Below, in pieces: positions 9,204 to 17,808 of a stretch of 64,000 nt of DNA. A program made the translations under genes and the position numbers. Below the pieces are notes generated by a model, which did no database searches, was not told where the DNA came from, and worked only from the letters and a program-made list of their open reading frames with translations. The stretch comes from Allobosea lathyri (GTDB lineage Bacteria > Pseudomonadota > Alphaproteobacteria > Rhizobiales > Beijerinckiaceae). The stretch covers positions 310,001 through 374,000 of the forward strand of contig NZ_FNUY01000005.1 of NCBI RefSeq assembly GCF_900108245.1, given 5' to 3'. Every line of letters begins with the position of its first letter. Position 1 is the stretch's first letter.

Positions 9204-10247
9204 TCAGCCACCGAAAATCGTGTTCAGCTGGCTTCCGACCATGATGAAGGTGGTGCGCTTGGGCACCTCCTTCAGCCTGACTGCGCCGATATAGGTCATC
9301 GCCGAGCGGACGCCGCCCATCAGCTCCTGCATCGTGCCCTCGACAGGACCGCGATAGGGCACCTCCACGGTCTTGCCTTCCGAGGCCCGGTATTTCGCAA
9401 CGCCGCCGGAATAGCGCTTCATCGCCGTGTCCGAGGACATGCCGTAGAAGGTCATGCCGACCGCGACCTTCTCGCCGTCGCGTTCCTCGTAGCGGATATC
9501 GCCCTCGCATTCGTCATGGCCGGCGAGCATGCCGCCGAGCATCATGAAATCCGCGCCCGCGCCGTAACCTTTCGCGAGGTCGCCGGGAACGGTGACGCCG
9601 CCATCGCCGCAGACCAGCCCCTTCAGGCCATGCGCCGCATCCGAGCATTCGATGATCGCGGAGAGCTGCGGATAGCCGACGCCGGTCATCTTCCGTGTCG
9701 TGCAGACAGAGCCCGGCCCGATGCCGACCTTGACGATATCCGCGCCGGCCAGGATCAGCGCTTCCGTCATATCGCCCGTGACGACATTGCCGGCCATGAT
9801 CGCGGCGTCGGGAAAAGCCTCCCGAGTCGCCTTGACGGTATCGACGAATTTCTCGGTGTAGCCATTGGCGACGTCGAGGCAGATCTTGGTGATCGGCGAC
9901 TTCGCGTGCACGGCCTTGAGCTTGTCGTGGTCGGCCTCGGTCGTGCCGAGCGAATAGAAGGCGTTGGCCGCTTCCGCCTCGCTGAAGAAGGCGACAAGTT
10001 CGTCGGCGTCATAATGTTTGTGCAGCGCCACCATCGCGCCATGCTTCAGCAGCGCGCGGGCTATCGCCATCGTGCCGACCACGTCCATATTCGCTGCGAT
10101 CAGCGGAAAGCCGGACCAGTCCTTGCCGGTATGGGCGAAGCGGAAGCTCCTGGTGACATCGACATGGGCGCGGCTCCCCAGCGTCGAGCGCTTGGGCCGG
10201 ATCAGCACGTCACGGAAGTCGAGTTTCGGGTCGTTCTCGATGCGCAT
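9204..10247 (-). CDS. guaC: GMP reductase
   Basis: Reduces GMP to IMP with NADPH in purine interconversion. At 347 residues it matches the length of the E. coli enzyme. The active-site loop [11 protein letters not shown] carries the catalytic cysteine, and the glycine-rich phosphate loop (VCGDGGV) and [11 protein letters not shown] follow, as in the IMPDH/GMPR fold. No CBS insert is present, which separates it from IMP dehydrogenase. ATG 10247 is preceded by CGAGG. It stands alone, divergent from the GST gene. Confidence 0.93.
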   Translation of the reverse strand: MRIENDPKLDFRDVLIRPKRSTLGSRAHVDVTRSFRFAHTGKDWSGFPLIAANMDVVGTMAIARALLKHGAMVALHKHYDADELVAFFSEAEAANAFYSLGTTEADHDKLKAVHAKSPITKICLDVANGYTEKFVDTVKATREAFPDAAIMAGNVVTGDMTEALILAGADIVKVGIGPGSVCTTRKMTGVGYPQLSAIIECSDAAHGLKGLVCGDGGVTVPGDLAKGYGAGADFMMLGGMLAGHDECEGDIRYEERDGEKVAVGMTFYGMSSDTAMKRYSGGVAKYRASEGKTVEVPYRGPVEGTMQELMGGVRSAMTYIGAVRLKEVPKRTTFIMVGSQLNTIFGG

Positions 10248-10355
10248 GGTCTGGCCTCGGCTGATGGGCGATGACGGCGCACGCAGACTCAGAAGCGTGC
10301 CCGGATTCATAGCCGCTCGCCCCGCAAGGAGGCAATCCGAGGCTTGGCACGTCAA

Positions 10356-10380
10356 AACCGATTGCAAAACGATATCGGTT
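10356..10380. promoter_or_regulatory. inverted repeat upstream of the GST gene
   Basis: AACCGAT and ATCGGTT are perfect inverted copies separated by 11 bases, about 45 bases before the GST start and between divergent guaC and GST. A regulator operator is possible; no cognate regulator is adjacent, although an HxlR gene lies directly downstream of the GST. Confidence 0.35.
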
Positions 10381-10424
10381 TGATAGTCTCCCGCTCGACA
10401 CGATCTGATCGGGAGCGAAACGGC

Positions 10425-11078
10425 ATGACTCTCACACTTCATTTTCATCCGCTGTCGAGCTTCTGCCACAAGGTGCTGATCGCGCTTTACGAGGCGGGGA
10501 CGCCGTTCACGCCGCAGATCGTCGATCTCACCGATCCCGGCGAACGCGCGGCGCTGCTCAAGCTCTGGCCGATCGGCAAGTTTCCGGTGCTGGAGGATTC
10601 GGCGAAGGGACGGATCGTGCCGGAATCGAGCCTGATCATCGAATATCTCAACCAAAATCATCCCGGAGCATCGGCGCTAATCCCGCAGGAGCCGGCCGCC
10701 GCCCTAGAGGTGCGCCACTGGGACCGGTTCTTCGATCTCCATGTCCATGACGCCATGCAGAAGATCGTTGGCGACCGCCTGAGGCCCCACGGCCAGCGTG
10801 ACCCGATGGGCGTCGCGCATGCACGCGAGCGCCTGAAAATAGCCTATGGCGTGCTCGAAGACGCGCTTGGCGAGCGCTGGGTCGCCGGCGAGACGTTCTC
10901 GATGGCTGATTGCGCGGCGGCGCCCGCCTTGTTCTATTCCGACAAGGTCATGCCTTTCGGCGCCGATTACCCTGCCGTCGCAGCCTATTTCGCGCGCCTT
11001 CTGGAGCGGCCCTCCTATGCCCGCGTGCTCCGGGAGGCAGAGCCCTATTTTGCGATGTTCCCAGCCGATCCAGGCTGA
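10425..11078 (+). CDS. glutathione S-transferase family protein
   Basis: A 217-residue two-domain GST. The N-terminal thioredoxin-like half has [11 protein letters not shown] at the position of the catalytic Ser/Cys, then the cis-proline segment KFPVLED and the ESSLIIEYL glutathione-binding turn. The C-terminal half is helical with the DCAAAPAL N-capping region. The ATG is preceded by GGGAG. The substrate cannot be told. Its 3' end runs into the end of the convergent HxlR gene by about 34 bases. Confidence 0.88.
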   Translation: MTLTLHFHPLSSFCHKVLIALYEAGTPFTPQIVDLTDPGERAALLKLWPIGKFPVLEDSAKGRIVPESSLIIEYLNQNHPGASALIPQEPAAALEVRHWDRFFDLHVHDAMQKIVGDRLRPHGQRDPMGVAHARERLKIAYGVLEDALGERWVAGETFSMADCAAAPALFYSDKVMPFGADYPAVAAYFARLLERPSYARVLREAEPYFAMFPADPG

Positions 11079-11602
11079 GCGGCGGCTCGCTGGGCCTGCT
11101 GGCGCGCCACGACTGCCTCATAGGCAGCGCGCAACCGCGAGCCGACACTGGTCCAGCCGGGATTGACCCGTGCGGGGTTGGGCCAGCCGAGATGGCTCTC
11201 GCGCAATTCGTCCATGAACTCCTCCCAGAGCGGAGGCCCGCCCTGCGCCAGCACTTCGGCGCGGATCGAAAGTTCCTCGCTCACGGGCAGGAATTTCAGC
11301 CCCCAGCCCGACATCTGCGCCAGCACGGGCAGGAGCTGGATGCCCTTCTCGGTCAGGCTGTAGGTCACTTTCTGCTTATGCGTCGGGTCTTCGGCCCGAG
11401 TGAGGATATCCTGCTCGAGCAGGGTCTTCAGCCGGTCGGCGAGGATGTTGGAGGAGATGGCTTCCTCCGATTGCAGCAGTAATTCGCGGAAATGCCGGCG
11501 ATTGCCGAACATCATGTCGCGCAGGATGAGCAGGCTCCATTTGTCGCCGACGACTTCCAGAGTGAGGTTGATCGGGCAGCCCGACCGGGGATCGTCGCTC
11601 AC
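11045..11602 (-). CDS. HxlR-family transcriptional regulator
   Basis: The winged-helix HxlR domain occupies residues 5-100 (CPINLTLEVVGDKWSLLILRDMM and the wing KVTYSLTEKG), followed by a C-terminal extension of about 80 residues. The GTG at 11602 has GGAG eight bases upstream; the longer TTG start at 11641 has no comparable signal. Such regulators usually control a divergent neighbour, here the NTF2-like gene at 11817. The 3' end overlaps the convergent GST gene. Confidence 0.85.
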   Translation of the reverse strand: MSDDPRSGCPINLTLEVVGDKWSLLILRDMMFGNRRHFRELLLQSEEAISSNILADRLKTLLEQDILTRAEDPTHKQKVTYSLTEKGIQLLPVLAQMSGWGLKFLPVSEELSIRAEVLAQGGPPLWEEFMDELRESHLGWPNPARVNPGWTSVGSRLRAAYEAVVARQQAQRAAAQPGSAGNIAK

Positions 11603-11662
11603 AAACACGGCTCCAAAGCGGAATTCGAAAACCGCTTGCAATATCGCACCGGTCTTTTTAGC

Positions 11663-11678
11663 TTACAACTGCTTGTAA
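11663..11678. promoter_or_regulatory. candidate HxlR operator
   Basis: TTACAA-CTGC-TTGTAA is a perfect palindrome in the interval between the divergent HxlR and NTF2-like genes, where an autoregulatory HxlR site would be expected. Confidence 0.45.
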
Positions 11679-11816
11679 ACCGCAACTGGTGTGGAGGAAA
11701 CCGCTGACCCGTCTTCGCGCAGGCCGCATTTCCCGGCGCCAAGGATCAGGCGGCCAATCAAGAGGCGGGTTGCCCCAAAACCTCGGCCGCGAACTCGAAC
11801 CGGTGGGAGCACGACA

Positions 11817-12176
11817 ATGGCACGCAGCAAGGCCGCCATCATCCGCAGTCTGTTCGACGCCTATCTGACGAAGCAGCGCGATGTCGTCGAGGCGAGCATG
11901 AGCCCCGACCTGCGCTTCACCAGCCCCTATGACGATGCGATCGACCGGGCGACCTATTTCGAGCGCTGCTGGCCGACCAGCGAGACGATGGACGCCGTCG
12001 ATATCGAGCGCATTTTCGAGGAGGGGAACGAGGCGTTCGTGACCTACAAGACGACGGTCGGTGGCAAGACCTTCCGCAACACCGAATTCTTCGTCTTCGA
12101 CGGCGATCTCGTCAGGGAAATCACCGTCTATTTCGGCGCGAGCTACAAGGACGGTATCTTCGTCAAGCAGGTGTGA
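11817..12176 (+). CDS. SnoaL/NTF2-like small protein
   Basis: A 119-residue protein with the alpha+beta cone fold pattern of the SnoaL/NTF2 group: N-terminal helices (IIRSLFDAYLTKQRDVVE), LRFTSPYDDAIDRATYFERCW, and C-terminal strands ending EITVYFG. These folds serve as isomerases, dehydratases or binding pockets, and no substrate can be assigned. GGGAG precedes ATG 11817. It is divergent from the HxlR regulator, which probably controls it. Confidence 0.8.
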   Translation: MARSKAAIIRSLFDAYLTKQRDVVEASMSPDLRFTSPYDDAIDRATYFERCWPTSETMDAVDIERIFEEGNEAFVTYKTTVGGKTFRNTEFFVFDGDLVREITVYFGASYKDGIFVKQV

Positions 12177-12188
12177 GTCAGCGCGCGT

Positions 12189-13124
12189 TCACGGAACCAG
12201 GCTCTTCGCCAGCATGCAGTGGACGCCCTTGGAGCCGTTGACTGTCTGGGTGATCCGCAGATCGGCAGCGAGGCTGCACAGCATATAGGCCTGCTCGCGC
12301 GACAGTTTGGTGCGCTCGACGATCAGCCCGATCATGTCGCGCAGCGCGTCCTTGGCGCAGATGTCGAGGTCGGGATCGATGCCCATGGTGATGTGATGCG
12401 TCGGCGTCTCCGCGCGGGGCATCCCGAAGCTCAGATCCTCGCGCAGGATGAACTCGAAGGTGCCCTCCAGCGCGGTCTCGATCGCGGTGACGCAGACCTC
12501 GCCATCGCCCTGCGCACCATGGCCGTCGCCGCAGGAGAACAGGCCTCCCTCGACGAAAACAGGCAGATAGAGCGTTGCGCCGGCGACGAGTTCCTTGTTG
12601 TCGAGATTGCCGCCGAAGGCGCGTGGTACCAGAGAGGTCTGCCGGCCCCAATGAGGCGGCGGCGCTGTGCCCATTACGCCGAAAAAGGGCGAAAGCGGCA
12701 GATCCATGCCCCAGGGCAGATGGGCGAGATTGGTTTTCGCGTCGAGGCCGATATGGATCAGGCTGTGCTGGTCGAACTCCTCGGGGAGTGTACCGGCCAG
12801 CGGCTTAATCATGGTGTAGCCCCAGTCGGTGCGTAGCTTCACCTCGCGGATACGCACCTCCAGCACATGGCCGGGCCTGGCCCCCTTCACCGCGACCGGG
12901 CCGGTGAGGATATGGCCGGGCACCATGCGCTCGGCCTTGGCATGGATCTCGTGGATCTCCGGCAGCACATGGAAACCCGATTTCGGCTGGGCATCGGCCG
13001 GTCCCGTCACGGTACGGATCGTGACGCTGTCGCCGCTCTCGATCGTCAGAACGGGTTTGAGCGCCGCCTCGAAGAATCCCCAATGGCAGGTCGCAAGGCC
13101 TGCCTCGACAAGATGATGCGTCAC
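12189..13124 (-). CDS. acetamidase/formamidase family protein
   Basis: A 311-residue member of the FmdA/AmdA family, zinc-type amidases releasing ammonia from formamide or acetamide. Conserved segments visible are SGDSVTIRTVTG, the HEIHAK...GHILTGPV block, a GDGHGAQGDGEVC histidine-rich stretch and the C-terminal AKDALRDMIGL. The start is GTG 13124 with GGAGAG six bases before it; frames extending upstream are shadows of the next gene. It is 23 bases downstream of the EamA-type transporter, so they are probably cotranscribed. Confidence 0.87.
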   Translation of the reverse strand: MTHHLVEAGLATCHWGFFEAALKPVLTIESGDSVTIRTVTGPADAQPKSGFHVLPEIHEIHAKAERMVPGHILTGPVAVKGARPGHVLEVRIREVKLRTDWGYTMIKPLAGTLPEEFDQHSLIHIGLDAKTNLAHLPWGMDLPLSPFFGVMGTAPPPHWGRQTSLVPRAFGGNLDNKELVAGATLYLPVFVEGGLFSCGDGHGAQGDGEVCVTAIETALEGTFEFILREDLSFGMPRAETPTHHITMGIDPDLDICAKDALRDMIGLIVERTKLSREQAYMLCSLAADLRITQTVNGSKGVHCMLAKSLVP

Positions 13125-13147
13125 GGGCAGCTCTCCAGGCGAAGGGT

Positions 13148-14257
13148 TCAGGCCGAGGCCGTTGGCACGACCAGCGGCCGCGCGTTCTTGCGGATGGTGT
13201 AGAGCGTAGCGCCGATGACGATCGCCGCGCCGATCCAGGTCGAGAGCGCCGGGATCTCGGCGAAGAAAACGAAACCAGTCAGGCTCGCCAGGATCAGGCG
13301 GCTGAAATCCAGCGGCGCCAGCGCTGCCGCCTCGCCGACCTGATAGGCACGCGTGATCAGCCATTGGCCGGCCGTGCCGAACAGGCTGAGCACGAGAAGC
13401 CAGAGCCATTGCTCGGTTGTCGGCGGCACCCAGAACAGCCAGCCGGGAACCGCGAGCAGCGCGATCAGCACCAGCCCCTGATAGATCAGGATCGTGTCCG
13501 TGCGCTCGGTCGCCGCCAGCATGCGCACGCTGACAGTGATGCCGGCGCCGAACACCGCGCCGCCGACTGCCATCATGGCGTAGAGATCGAGCCCGTCTCC
13601 GCTCGGGCGCAGCATGATCAGGACGCCGGCAAAACCGATGATGGTTGCAGCCCAACGCCTGGCATCCACGACCTCCTTCAGCACCAGAACGGCGGCGATC
13701 GTCACGAACAGCACCTGGCTGAAACCGATCGCGGTGGCCTGGGCCAGCGGAATCTTGATGATGGCGGTGAAGCCGCACAGCATCGAGATCAGCGTGAGCA
13801 CGCTGCGGACAACCTGCAGACCCGGCCGCGTGGTGCGCAGCATCGGGCCCAGGGAACCGGCCGAAAACGCAACGATGATCACGCTCATGATGATCTGCCG
13901 GATCAGCAGGATCTGGACGAGAGGAATCACGCCGCCGACATGTTTGATCGAGCCGACCATCACCGCGTAAACCAGCAGCGCCGACATCATGTAGACCGAG
14001 CCGCGCAGATTATGGCTCGCTCCACGCCACCAGCGCTGGAGCCTGTGCCGGCGCCGGGCGAGCCAACCTATCGGCGAGGGATCGGCGACCTGTGGAATCG
14101 CGGCGAGAACGACAGGCTCGTCCGCAAGCCAGTCCGAGGCGGGAGAACCCGATTCAGCTGGCGAAGACGGGGCGAACGTCGCCTCGGCGACGTCATCTTC
14201 GAACCCCGAACGGTCCTGCCGCCCGGTCTGCCGGTCTTCGCTCATCGCCCCAACCAT
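13148..14257 (-). CDS. EamA/DMT-family transporter
   Basis: A 369-residue drug/metabolite transporter with a hydrophilic N-terminal extension of about 90 residues followed by ten hydrophobic helices in two EamA repeats (IKIPLAQATAIGFSQVLFV in the first, EAAALAPLDFSRLILASL in the second). The start may be ATG 14257 or ATG 14245 (MSEDRQ). It precedes the acetamidase gene on the same strand, so it may export or import a related small metabolite, but that is only context. Confidence 0.85.
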   Translation of the reverse strand: MVGAMSEDRQTGRQDRSGFEDDVAEATFAPSSPAESGSPASDWLADEPVVLAAIPQVADPSPIGWLARRRHRLQRWWRGASHNLRGSVYMMSALLVYAVMVGSIKHVGGVIPLVQILLIRQIIMSVIIVAFSAGSLGPMLRTTRPGLQVVRSVLTLISMLCGFTAIIKIPLAQATAIGFSQVLFVTIAAVLVLKEVVDARRWAATIIGFAGVLIMLRPSGDGLDLYAMMAVGGAVFGAGITVSVRMLAATERTDTILIYQGLVLIALLAVPGWLFWVPPTTEQWLWLLVLSLFGTAGQWLITRAYQVGEAAALAPLDFSRLILASLTGFVFFAEIPALSTWIGAAIVIGATLYTIRKNARPLVVPTASA

Positions 14258-14617
14258 CAGCCGGGGCTACGATGCCCGGCTCAGTGTCCATCCCTGGTTC
14301 GAAATCATTGAATAATCGTGCATCTTTCGCCAGAGACCGGCGGACATGGCGGGGTTGTGCCGGCAACGGGCGGCGGCGCCTCGCAGCGGCCGATGCGCCG
14401 GCAGGGCAAGGGCGGCATTCGCAAGCGGCCCTATGCAGTGCACGCATGACGCTCTAGGAGGTGGCTCTTCTCTGGAACACGGATTTGCAGGAACGATGAA
14501 CTCCGGCTGCCACGCGGACGAGGCGGGATGTCCTTTTGACCCATGCGCTTGGGCGGGCGTCGTCGAGGCCACCGGACCGCTTTACATCGGGCAATGTCAC
14601 AACGCGGCGGCTTGCCC
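14258..14617. other. intergenic region before the AbrB-family gene
   Basis: About 360 bases between the divergent EamA-type and AbrB-type genes. A GC-rich first half shows no clear signal. The second half contains a short cysteine-rich open frame (14496-14621) described separately. Confidence 0.5.
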
Positions 14618-14621
14618 ATGA
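14496..14621 (+). CDS. possible 41-residue cysteine-rich leader ORF
   Basis: ATG 14496 follows GCAGGAACG and opens a 41-residue frame with five cysteines (at 5, 12, 17, 34 and 40). Its TGA overlaps the AbrB-type ATG at 14618 as ATGA, the arrangement expected for a translationally coupled upstream gene. There is no homology that I recognise, so it may equally be chance. Confidence 0.3.
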   Translation: MNSGCHADEAGCPFDPCAWAGVVEATGPLYIGQCHNAAACP

Positions 14622-15736
14622 AAGTGCTCCTGTCCGATTTCGTCAACGGCATCCGCGCGCTCGCACCGGCCCGCTTTCCCTATCGCCGCTTCGCGCTGGC
14701 GCTGTTGCTGGGCGGCTTCGGCGGCTGGCTTTTCGTTCAGTTGCGCCTGCCGCTGCCCTGGATGCTGGGCTCGATGGTCTTCTGCACCGTGGCGGCGCTG
14801 CTGCGCATGCCGGTCGCCGCGCCGCCCGTCATCCGGCCGCCGATGACCGTCGTGATCGGCGTCATGCTCGGCGCGAGCTTCAAGCCGGAGGTCGTGGCGC
14901 AATTGCCGAACTGGCTACCGACGCTGATCGGGCTAGTGCTGTTCATGTGCGCCTGCGGCTTCGCCTGCGTCGGCTATTTCCGCCGCATCGCCGGTTTTGA
15001 CCCGGTCACCGCCTTTTTCGCGGGCATGCCCGGCGGATTGGTCGAGATGGTCACGGTCGGCGAAGAAAAGGGCGGCGACGCCCGGATCATCGCGCTGATC
15101 CATTCCGCCCGCATCCTGCTGGTGGTGATGACGCTGCCCTTCATCGTGCAGTGGATCGGTGGCGTTCCTCTCGGTGGAACGCGGATCGCCGGGCCGTCCT
15201 TCTCGCAGACTCCCCTCTTTGCCGAGCTCTGGCTGCTGGGGTGCGGGCTGCTGGGCGTCCTCGTCGGCCACTGGCTGAGATTGCCGGCTAAATATCTGCT
15301 CGGTCCTATGCTGGTCAGCGCGATCGTCCATGTGGTGGGTTTGAGCGACTCGGTCCCGCCCTTCGAGATCGTCAACGCCGCGCAGCTCATTCTCGGCGTC
15401 ACCATCGGCTGCCGTTTCGTGGGCACGCCCGCCCGCATCATCTTCCGCGTGCTGACCCTGTCGGTCGGCTCCACCATCATCCTGCTGGCGCTGACGCTCG
15501 CCTTCGCCTGGATCGTGGCGCAGCTCTCGGTGCACGGCCATGTGCCGCTGATCCTGGCCTATTCGCCGGGCGGCCTCGCCGAAATGAGCCTGATCGCCCT
15601 GGCGTTGCATACCGAGGTCGCCTTCGTGGCGGCGCACCACATCATCCGGGTCTTCCTGGTTATGGTCGCGGCAGGGCCGCTGTTCGGGCTGATCCTCGGG
15701 CGCAGCAAGGCTAGCGAGACAGCGCCGGCCGAATAG
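14618..15736 (+). CDS. AbrB-family membrane protein (formerly 'ammonia monooxygenase' annotation)
   Basis: A 372-residue polytopic protein with two repeats of the Gram-negative AbrB duplication domain: LPLPWMLGSM and PAKYLLGPMLVSA mark the start of the repeats, and each contains a glycine-rich FAGMPGGLVEM or YSPGGLAEM motif. About ten membrane helices. The function is unknown; the old name ammonia monooxygenase is not supported. The start ATG 14618 is preferred; ATG 14594 is also in frame. Distinct from the Bacillus AbrB DNA-binding protein. Confidence 0.85.
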   Translation: MKVLLSDFVNGIRALAPARFPYRRFALALLLGGFGGWLFVQLRLPLPWMLGSMVFCTVAALLRMPVAAPPVIRPPMTVVIGVMLGASFKPEVVAQLPNWLPTLIGLVLFMCACGFACVGYFRRIAGFDPVTAFFAGMPGGLVEMVTVGEEKGGDARIIALIHSARILLVVMTLPFIVQWIGGVPLGGTRIAGPSFSQTPLFAELWLLGCGLLGVLVGHWLRLPAKYLLGPMLVSAIVHVVGLSDSVPPFEIVNAAQLILGVTIGCRFVGTPARIIFRVLTLSVGSTIILLALTLAFAWIVAQLSVHGHVPLILAYSPGGLAEMSLIALALHTEVAFVAAHHIIRVFLVMVAAGPLFGLILGRSKASETAPAE

Positions 15737-15762
15737 GACTCAGCGCGTCACATCGCCTGGAT

Positions 15763-16566
15763 TTACTGTGCTGATCTGCCGACGAACAGCCGCTGCCGGA
15801 CCATGCGCAACATAAAGACGGGATTGCCGACGACATAGCGCCGCCAGAGCCGGCCGGGCTCCAGCCAGAGCCGGTATGCCCATTCCAGCCGGAATTGGCG
15901 GATCAGCTCCGGCGCACGCGAGACTTCGCCTGCAAAGAAATCGAACAGGGCACCGACGCCGGCAGCGACAGTGCAATGCTGCAGGCCGAGCTTGTCGGCG
16001 ATCCAACGCTCCTGCCGTGGATTGCCCATCGCCACCAGCAGCAGGTCCGGCGGGGCGGCCTTCAGCCGGGCCAGCAACCCGGCCTCTTCATTGGGTGCGA
16101 AGTAACCATGGCTGACCACGCTGAAGCGGTGTGCGGGATACTTCCGCGCCAGAGCCGACGCCGCGCGTTCGGCGACTCCCGGCCGTCCGCCGACCAGCCC
16201 GACCCGCAAGGACCGCGTTTCCGACGCCAACAGCACGGGGAAGAAATCCGTGCCGTTGAGGTTCGCCGGGAAGGGCGCGCCATGCAGCAGCCAGCTGGCG
16301 ATATCCACGCCCAGACCATCGGCCAGCACGAGAAAATCCGTCAGCCGCTGCAACAACGCGGGATCGTGCGCTCCGACATTCACGAGGTTGGCGTTGCAGA
16401 AGGCGAGCTTTACATGCCGCCCGCTCGCCATTGCGTCGGATAGCTCCGACAAAGCAGCCTCCCAGGTCAGGGCGGCGATGCCGATGCCGCCGATATCGCG
16501 CGTGGCAATGGCGACCCGTGTCGGGGCCTCATCATCCGCGATAGCGAGGGAAAGGGCAGCAGGCAC
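15763..16566 (-). CDS. WecG/TagA/CpsF-family (GT26) glycosyltransferase
   Basis: A 267-residue glycosyltransferase of family GT26, which adds ManNAc(A) or glucosyl units to polyprenyl-linked intermediates for surface polysaccharide. It shows the family blocks FCNANLVNVG, LADGLGVDIA, NGTDFFPVLL, GLVGGRPG and the signature MGNPRQERWI. The start is GTG 16566. It lies alone, without other exopolysaccharide genes nearby, which is unusual, so the pathway cannot be assigned. Confidence 0.88.
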   Translation of the reverse strand: MPAALSLAIADDEAPTRVAIATRDIGGIGIAALTWEAALSELSDAMASGRHVKLAFCNANLVNVGAHDPALLQRLTDFLVLADGLGVDIASWLLHGAPFPANLNGTDFFPVLLASETRSLRVGLVGGRPGVAERAASALARKYPAHRFSVVSHGYFAPNEEAGLLARLKAAPPDLLLVAMGNPRQERWIADKLGLQHCTVAAGVGALFDFFAGEVSRAPELIRQFRLEWAYRLWLEPGRLWRRYVVGNPVFMLRMVRQRLFVGRSAQ

Positions 16567-16985
16567 GGCAGGGCTCGATCCAGATGACCACGACAGGCGA
16601 TTTCGCCATCATGTCATGGCGCAACCGCCGCGCCGGTCAAGCTGATCCAAGCCGAAGGGTGAACGGCTTCTTCCCTAAATCCGCGACGCGGAGTTAATCC
16701 GAACCCGCAGTGAAACCAATGGGTTGTCTCGTTACGAAACGTGGCCGCAACGTCCGGCTGGGCGAGGGTTCGAGCTTGCCGCGAAGCTGTCAGACAATGG
16801 CACGACAGCGCCCCGAATGACCCGTTCCGGCACATGCCGCGCGACACACAAAACCCGCTGCCTTTTTGCCGGAATGGTTACCGCCCTCTGCCGCTCCTGC
16901 CGAAGTTCTTAACAAGCTTCTTCGCCTCTGGCCGGGCCGTCGATCTCCGGCTAGCCTGCCGCCCCATCGACGACAAGGGCTGGCC
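16567..16985. other. intergenic region between GT26 and SDR genes
   Basis: About 420 bases separating divergent genes. Short open frames are present on both strands, including one continuous with the SDR gene, but none has a ribosome site or recognisable product. No clear repeat or hairpin was seen. Confidence 0.5.
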
Positions 16986-17732
16986 ATGAACCAAATCGAT
17001 CTCAAAGAGCGTGTCGCCATCATAACCGGCGGGGCGCAGGGCATTGGCCGCGCTGTTGCGGAACGGTTTGCAGCCAGCGGCGCCAAGGTCGCGATCTGGG
17101 ACCTAGACGGCGATCTCGCCCGCAAGGCGGCGATCGAGATCGGTGGCGCAGCGAGCGGGCTTGCCATCGACGTCACCGACGCAGACGCCGTGAAGGCCGC
17201 AGCCGACGCGCTGGAAGCCCAGCATGGCAGCGTCGACATCCTCGTCACCAGCGCCGGCATCGCCGGGCCGAACCTGAAGACCTGGGAATATCCGCTCGAC
17301 GAATGGGCCCGCGTCATGCGCCTCAATGTCGACGGCACGCTGCATTGCTGCCAGGCGGTCATCCCCGGCATGATCAAGCGCAACTACGGACGTCTCGTCC
17401 TTGTCGCCTCGATCGCCGGCAAGGAGGGCAACCCCAACGCATCCGCCTATTCGGCCTCGAAGGCAGCGGTGATCGCCCTGACGAAATCGCTCGGCAAGGA
17501 GCTCGCGACGCAGGACATCGCGGTCAACTGCATCACGCCGGCCGCCGCGCGCACCCGCATCTTCGACCAGATGAGCGAGGAGCATATCGGCTACATGCTG
17601 GCGAAAATCCCGCGCGGGCGCTTCCTCCTGCCCGACGAGGTCGCGGCGATGGTCGCCTTCCTCGCCTCGTCGGAGAACAGCTTCACCACCGGCGGCGTGT
17701 TCGATCTTTCGGGCGGCCGCGCGACTTACTAG
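16986..17732 (+). CDS. SDR-family NAD(P)-dependent oxidoreductase
   Basis: A classical short-chain dehydrogenase of 248 residues: cofactor motif TGGAQGIG near residue 13-20, an acidic residue after the second strand (WDLDGD) favouring NAD, the SAGIAG segment, catalytic Ser (VASIAGKEG) and YSASK with Tyr and Lys. ATG 16986 gives a standard N-terminus; an in-frame upstream extension is not conserved-looking. Followed by a hairpin and an M20 hydrolase gene. Substrate unknown; 3-oxoacyl-reductase-like or sugar/alcohol dehydrogenases share this pattern. Confidence 0.9.
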   Translation: MNQIDLKERVAIITGGAQGIGRAVAERFAASGAKVAIWDLDGDLARKAAIEIGGAASGLAIDVTDADAVKAAADALEAQHGSVDILVTSAGIAGPNLKTWEYPLDEWARVMRLNVDGTLHCCQAVIPGMIKRNYGRLVLVASIAGKEGNPNASAYSASKAAVIALTKSLGKELATQDIAVNCITPAAARTRIFDQMSEEHIGYMLAKIPRGRFLLPDEVAAMVAFLASSENSFTTGGVFDLSGGRATY

Positions 17733-17785
17733 AAGACCACCAGCCTAGAAGACCATCAGCGCAAAACCGGCTCCCGGTTTTGCGC
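17729..17785. repeat. tandem 16-mer and perfect 12-bp hairpin
   Basis: Immediately after the SDR stop, a CTAGAAGACCA(C/T)CAGC unit is repeated twice, then GCGCAAAACCGG-CTC-CCGGTTTTGCGC forms a 12-bp stem (17759-17770 with 17774-17785). The motif with AAAACCGG arms resembles a common intergenic palindrome of Rhizobiales, also seen in diverged form near 40520-40575. It has no T run on the + strand, so terminator function is unproven. Confidence 0.65.
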
Positions 17786-17808
17786 ACCCTGCTCCAGAGT
17801 CGGCCCAG

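Noticed and set aside
14267..14572. 101-residue open frame on the - strand before the EamA-type gene
   Set aside because: No ribosome site, biased composition, and no recognisable domain.
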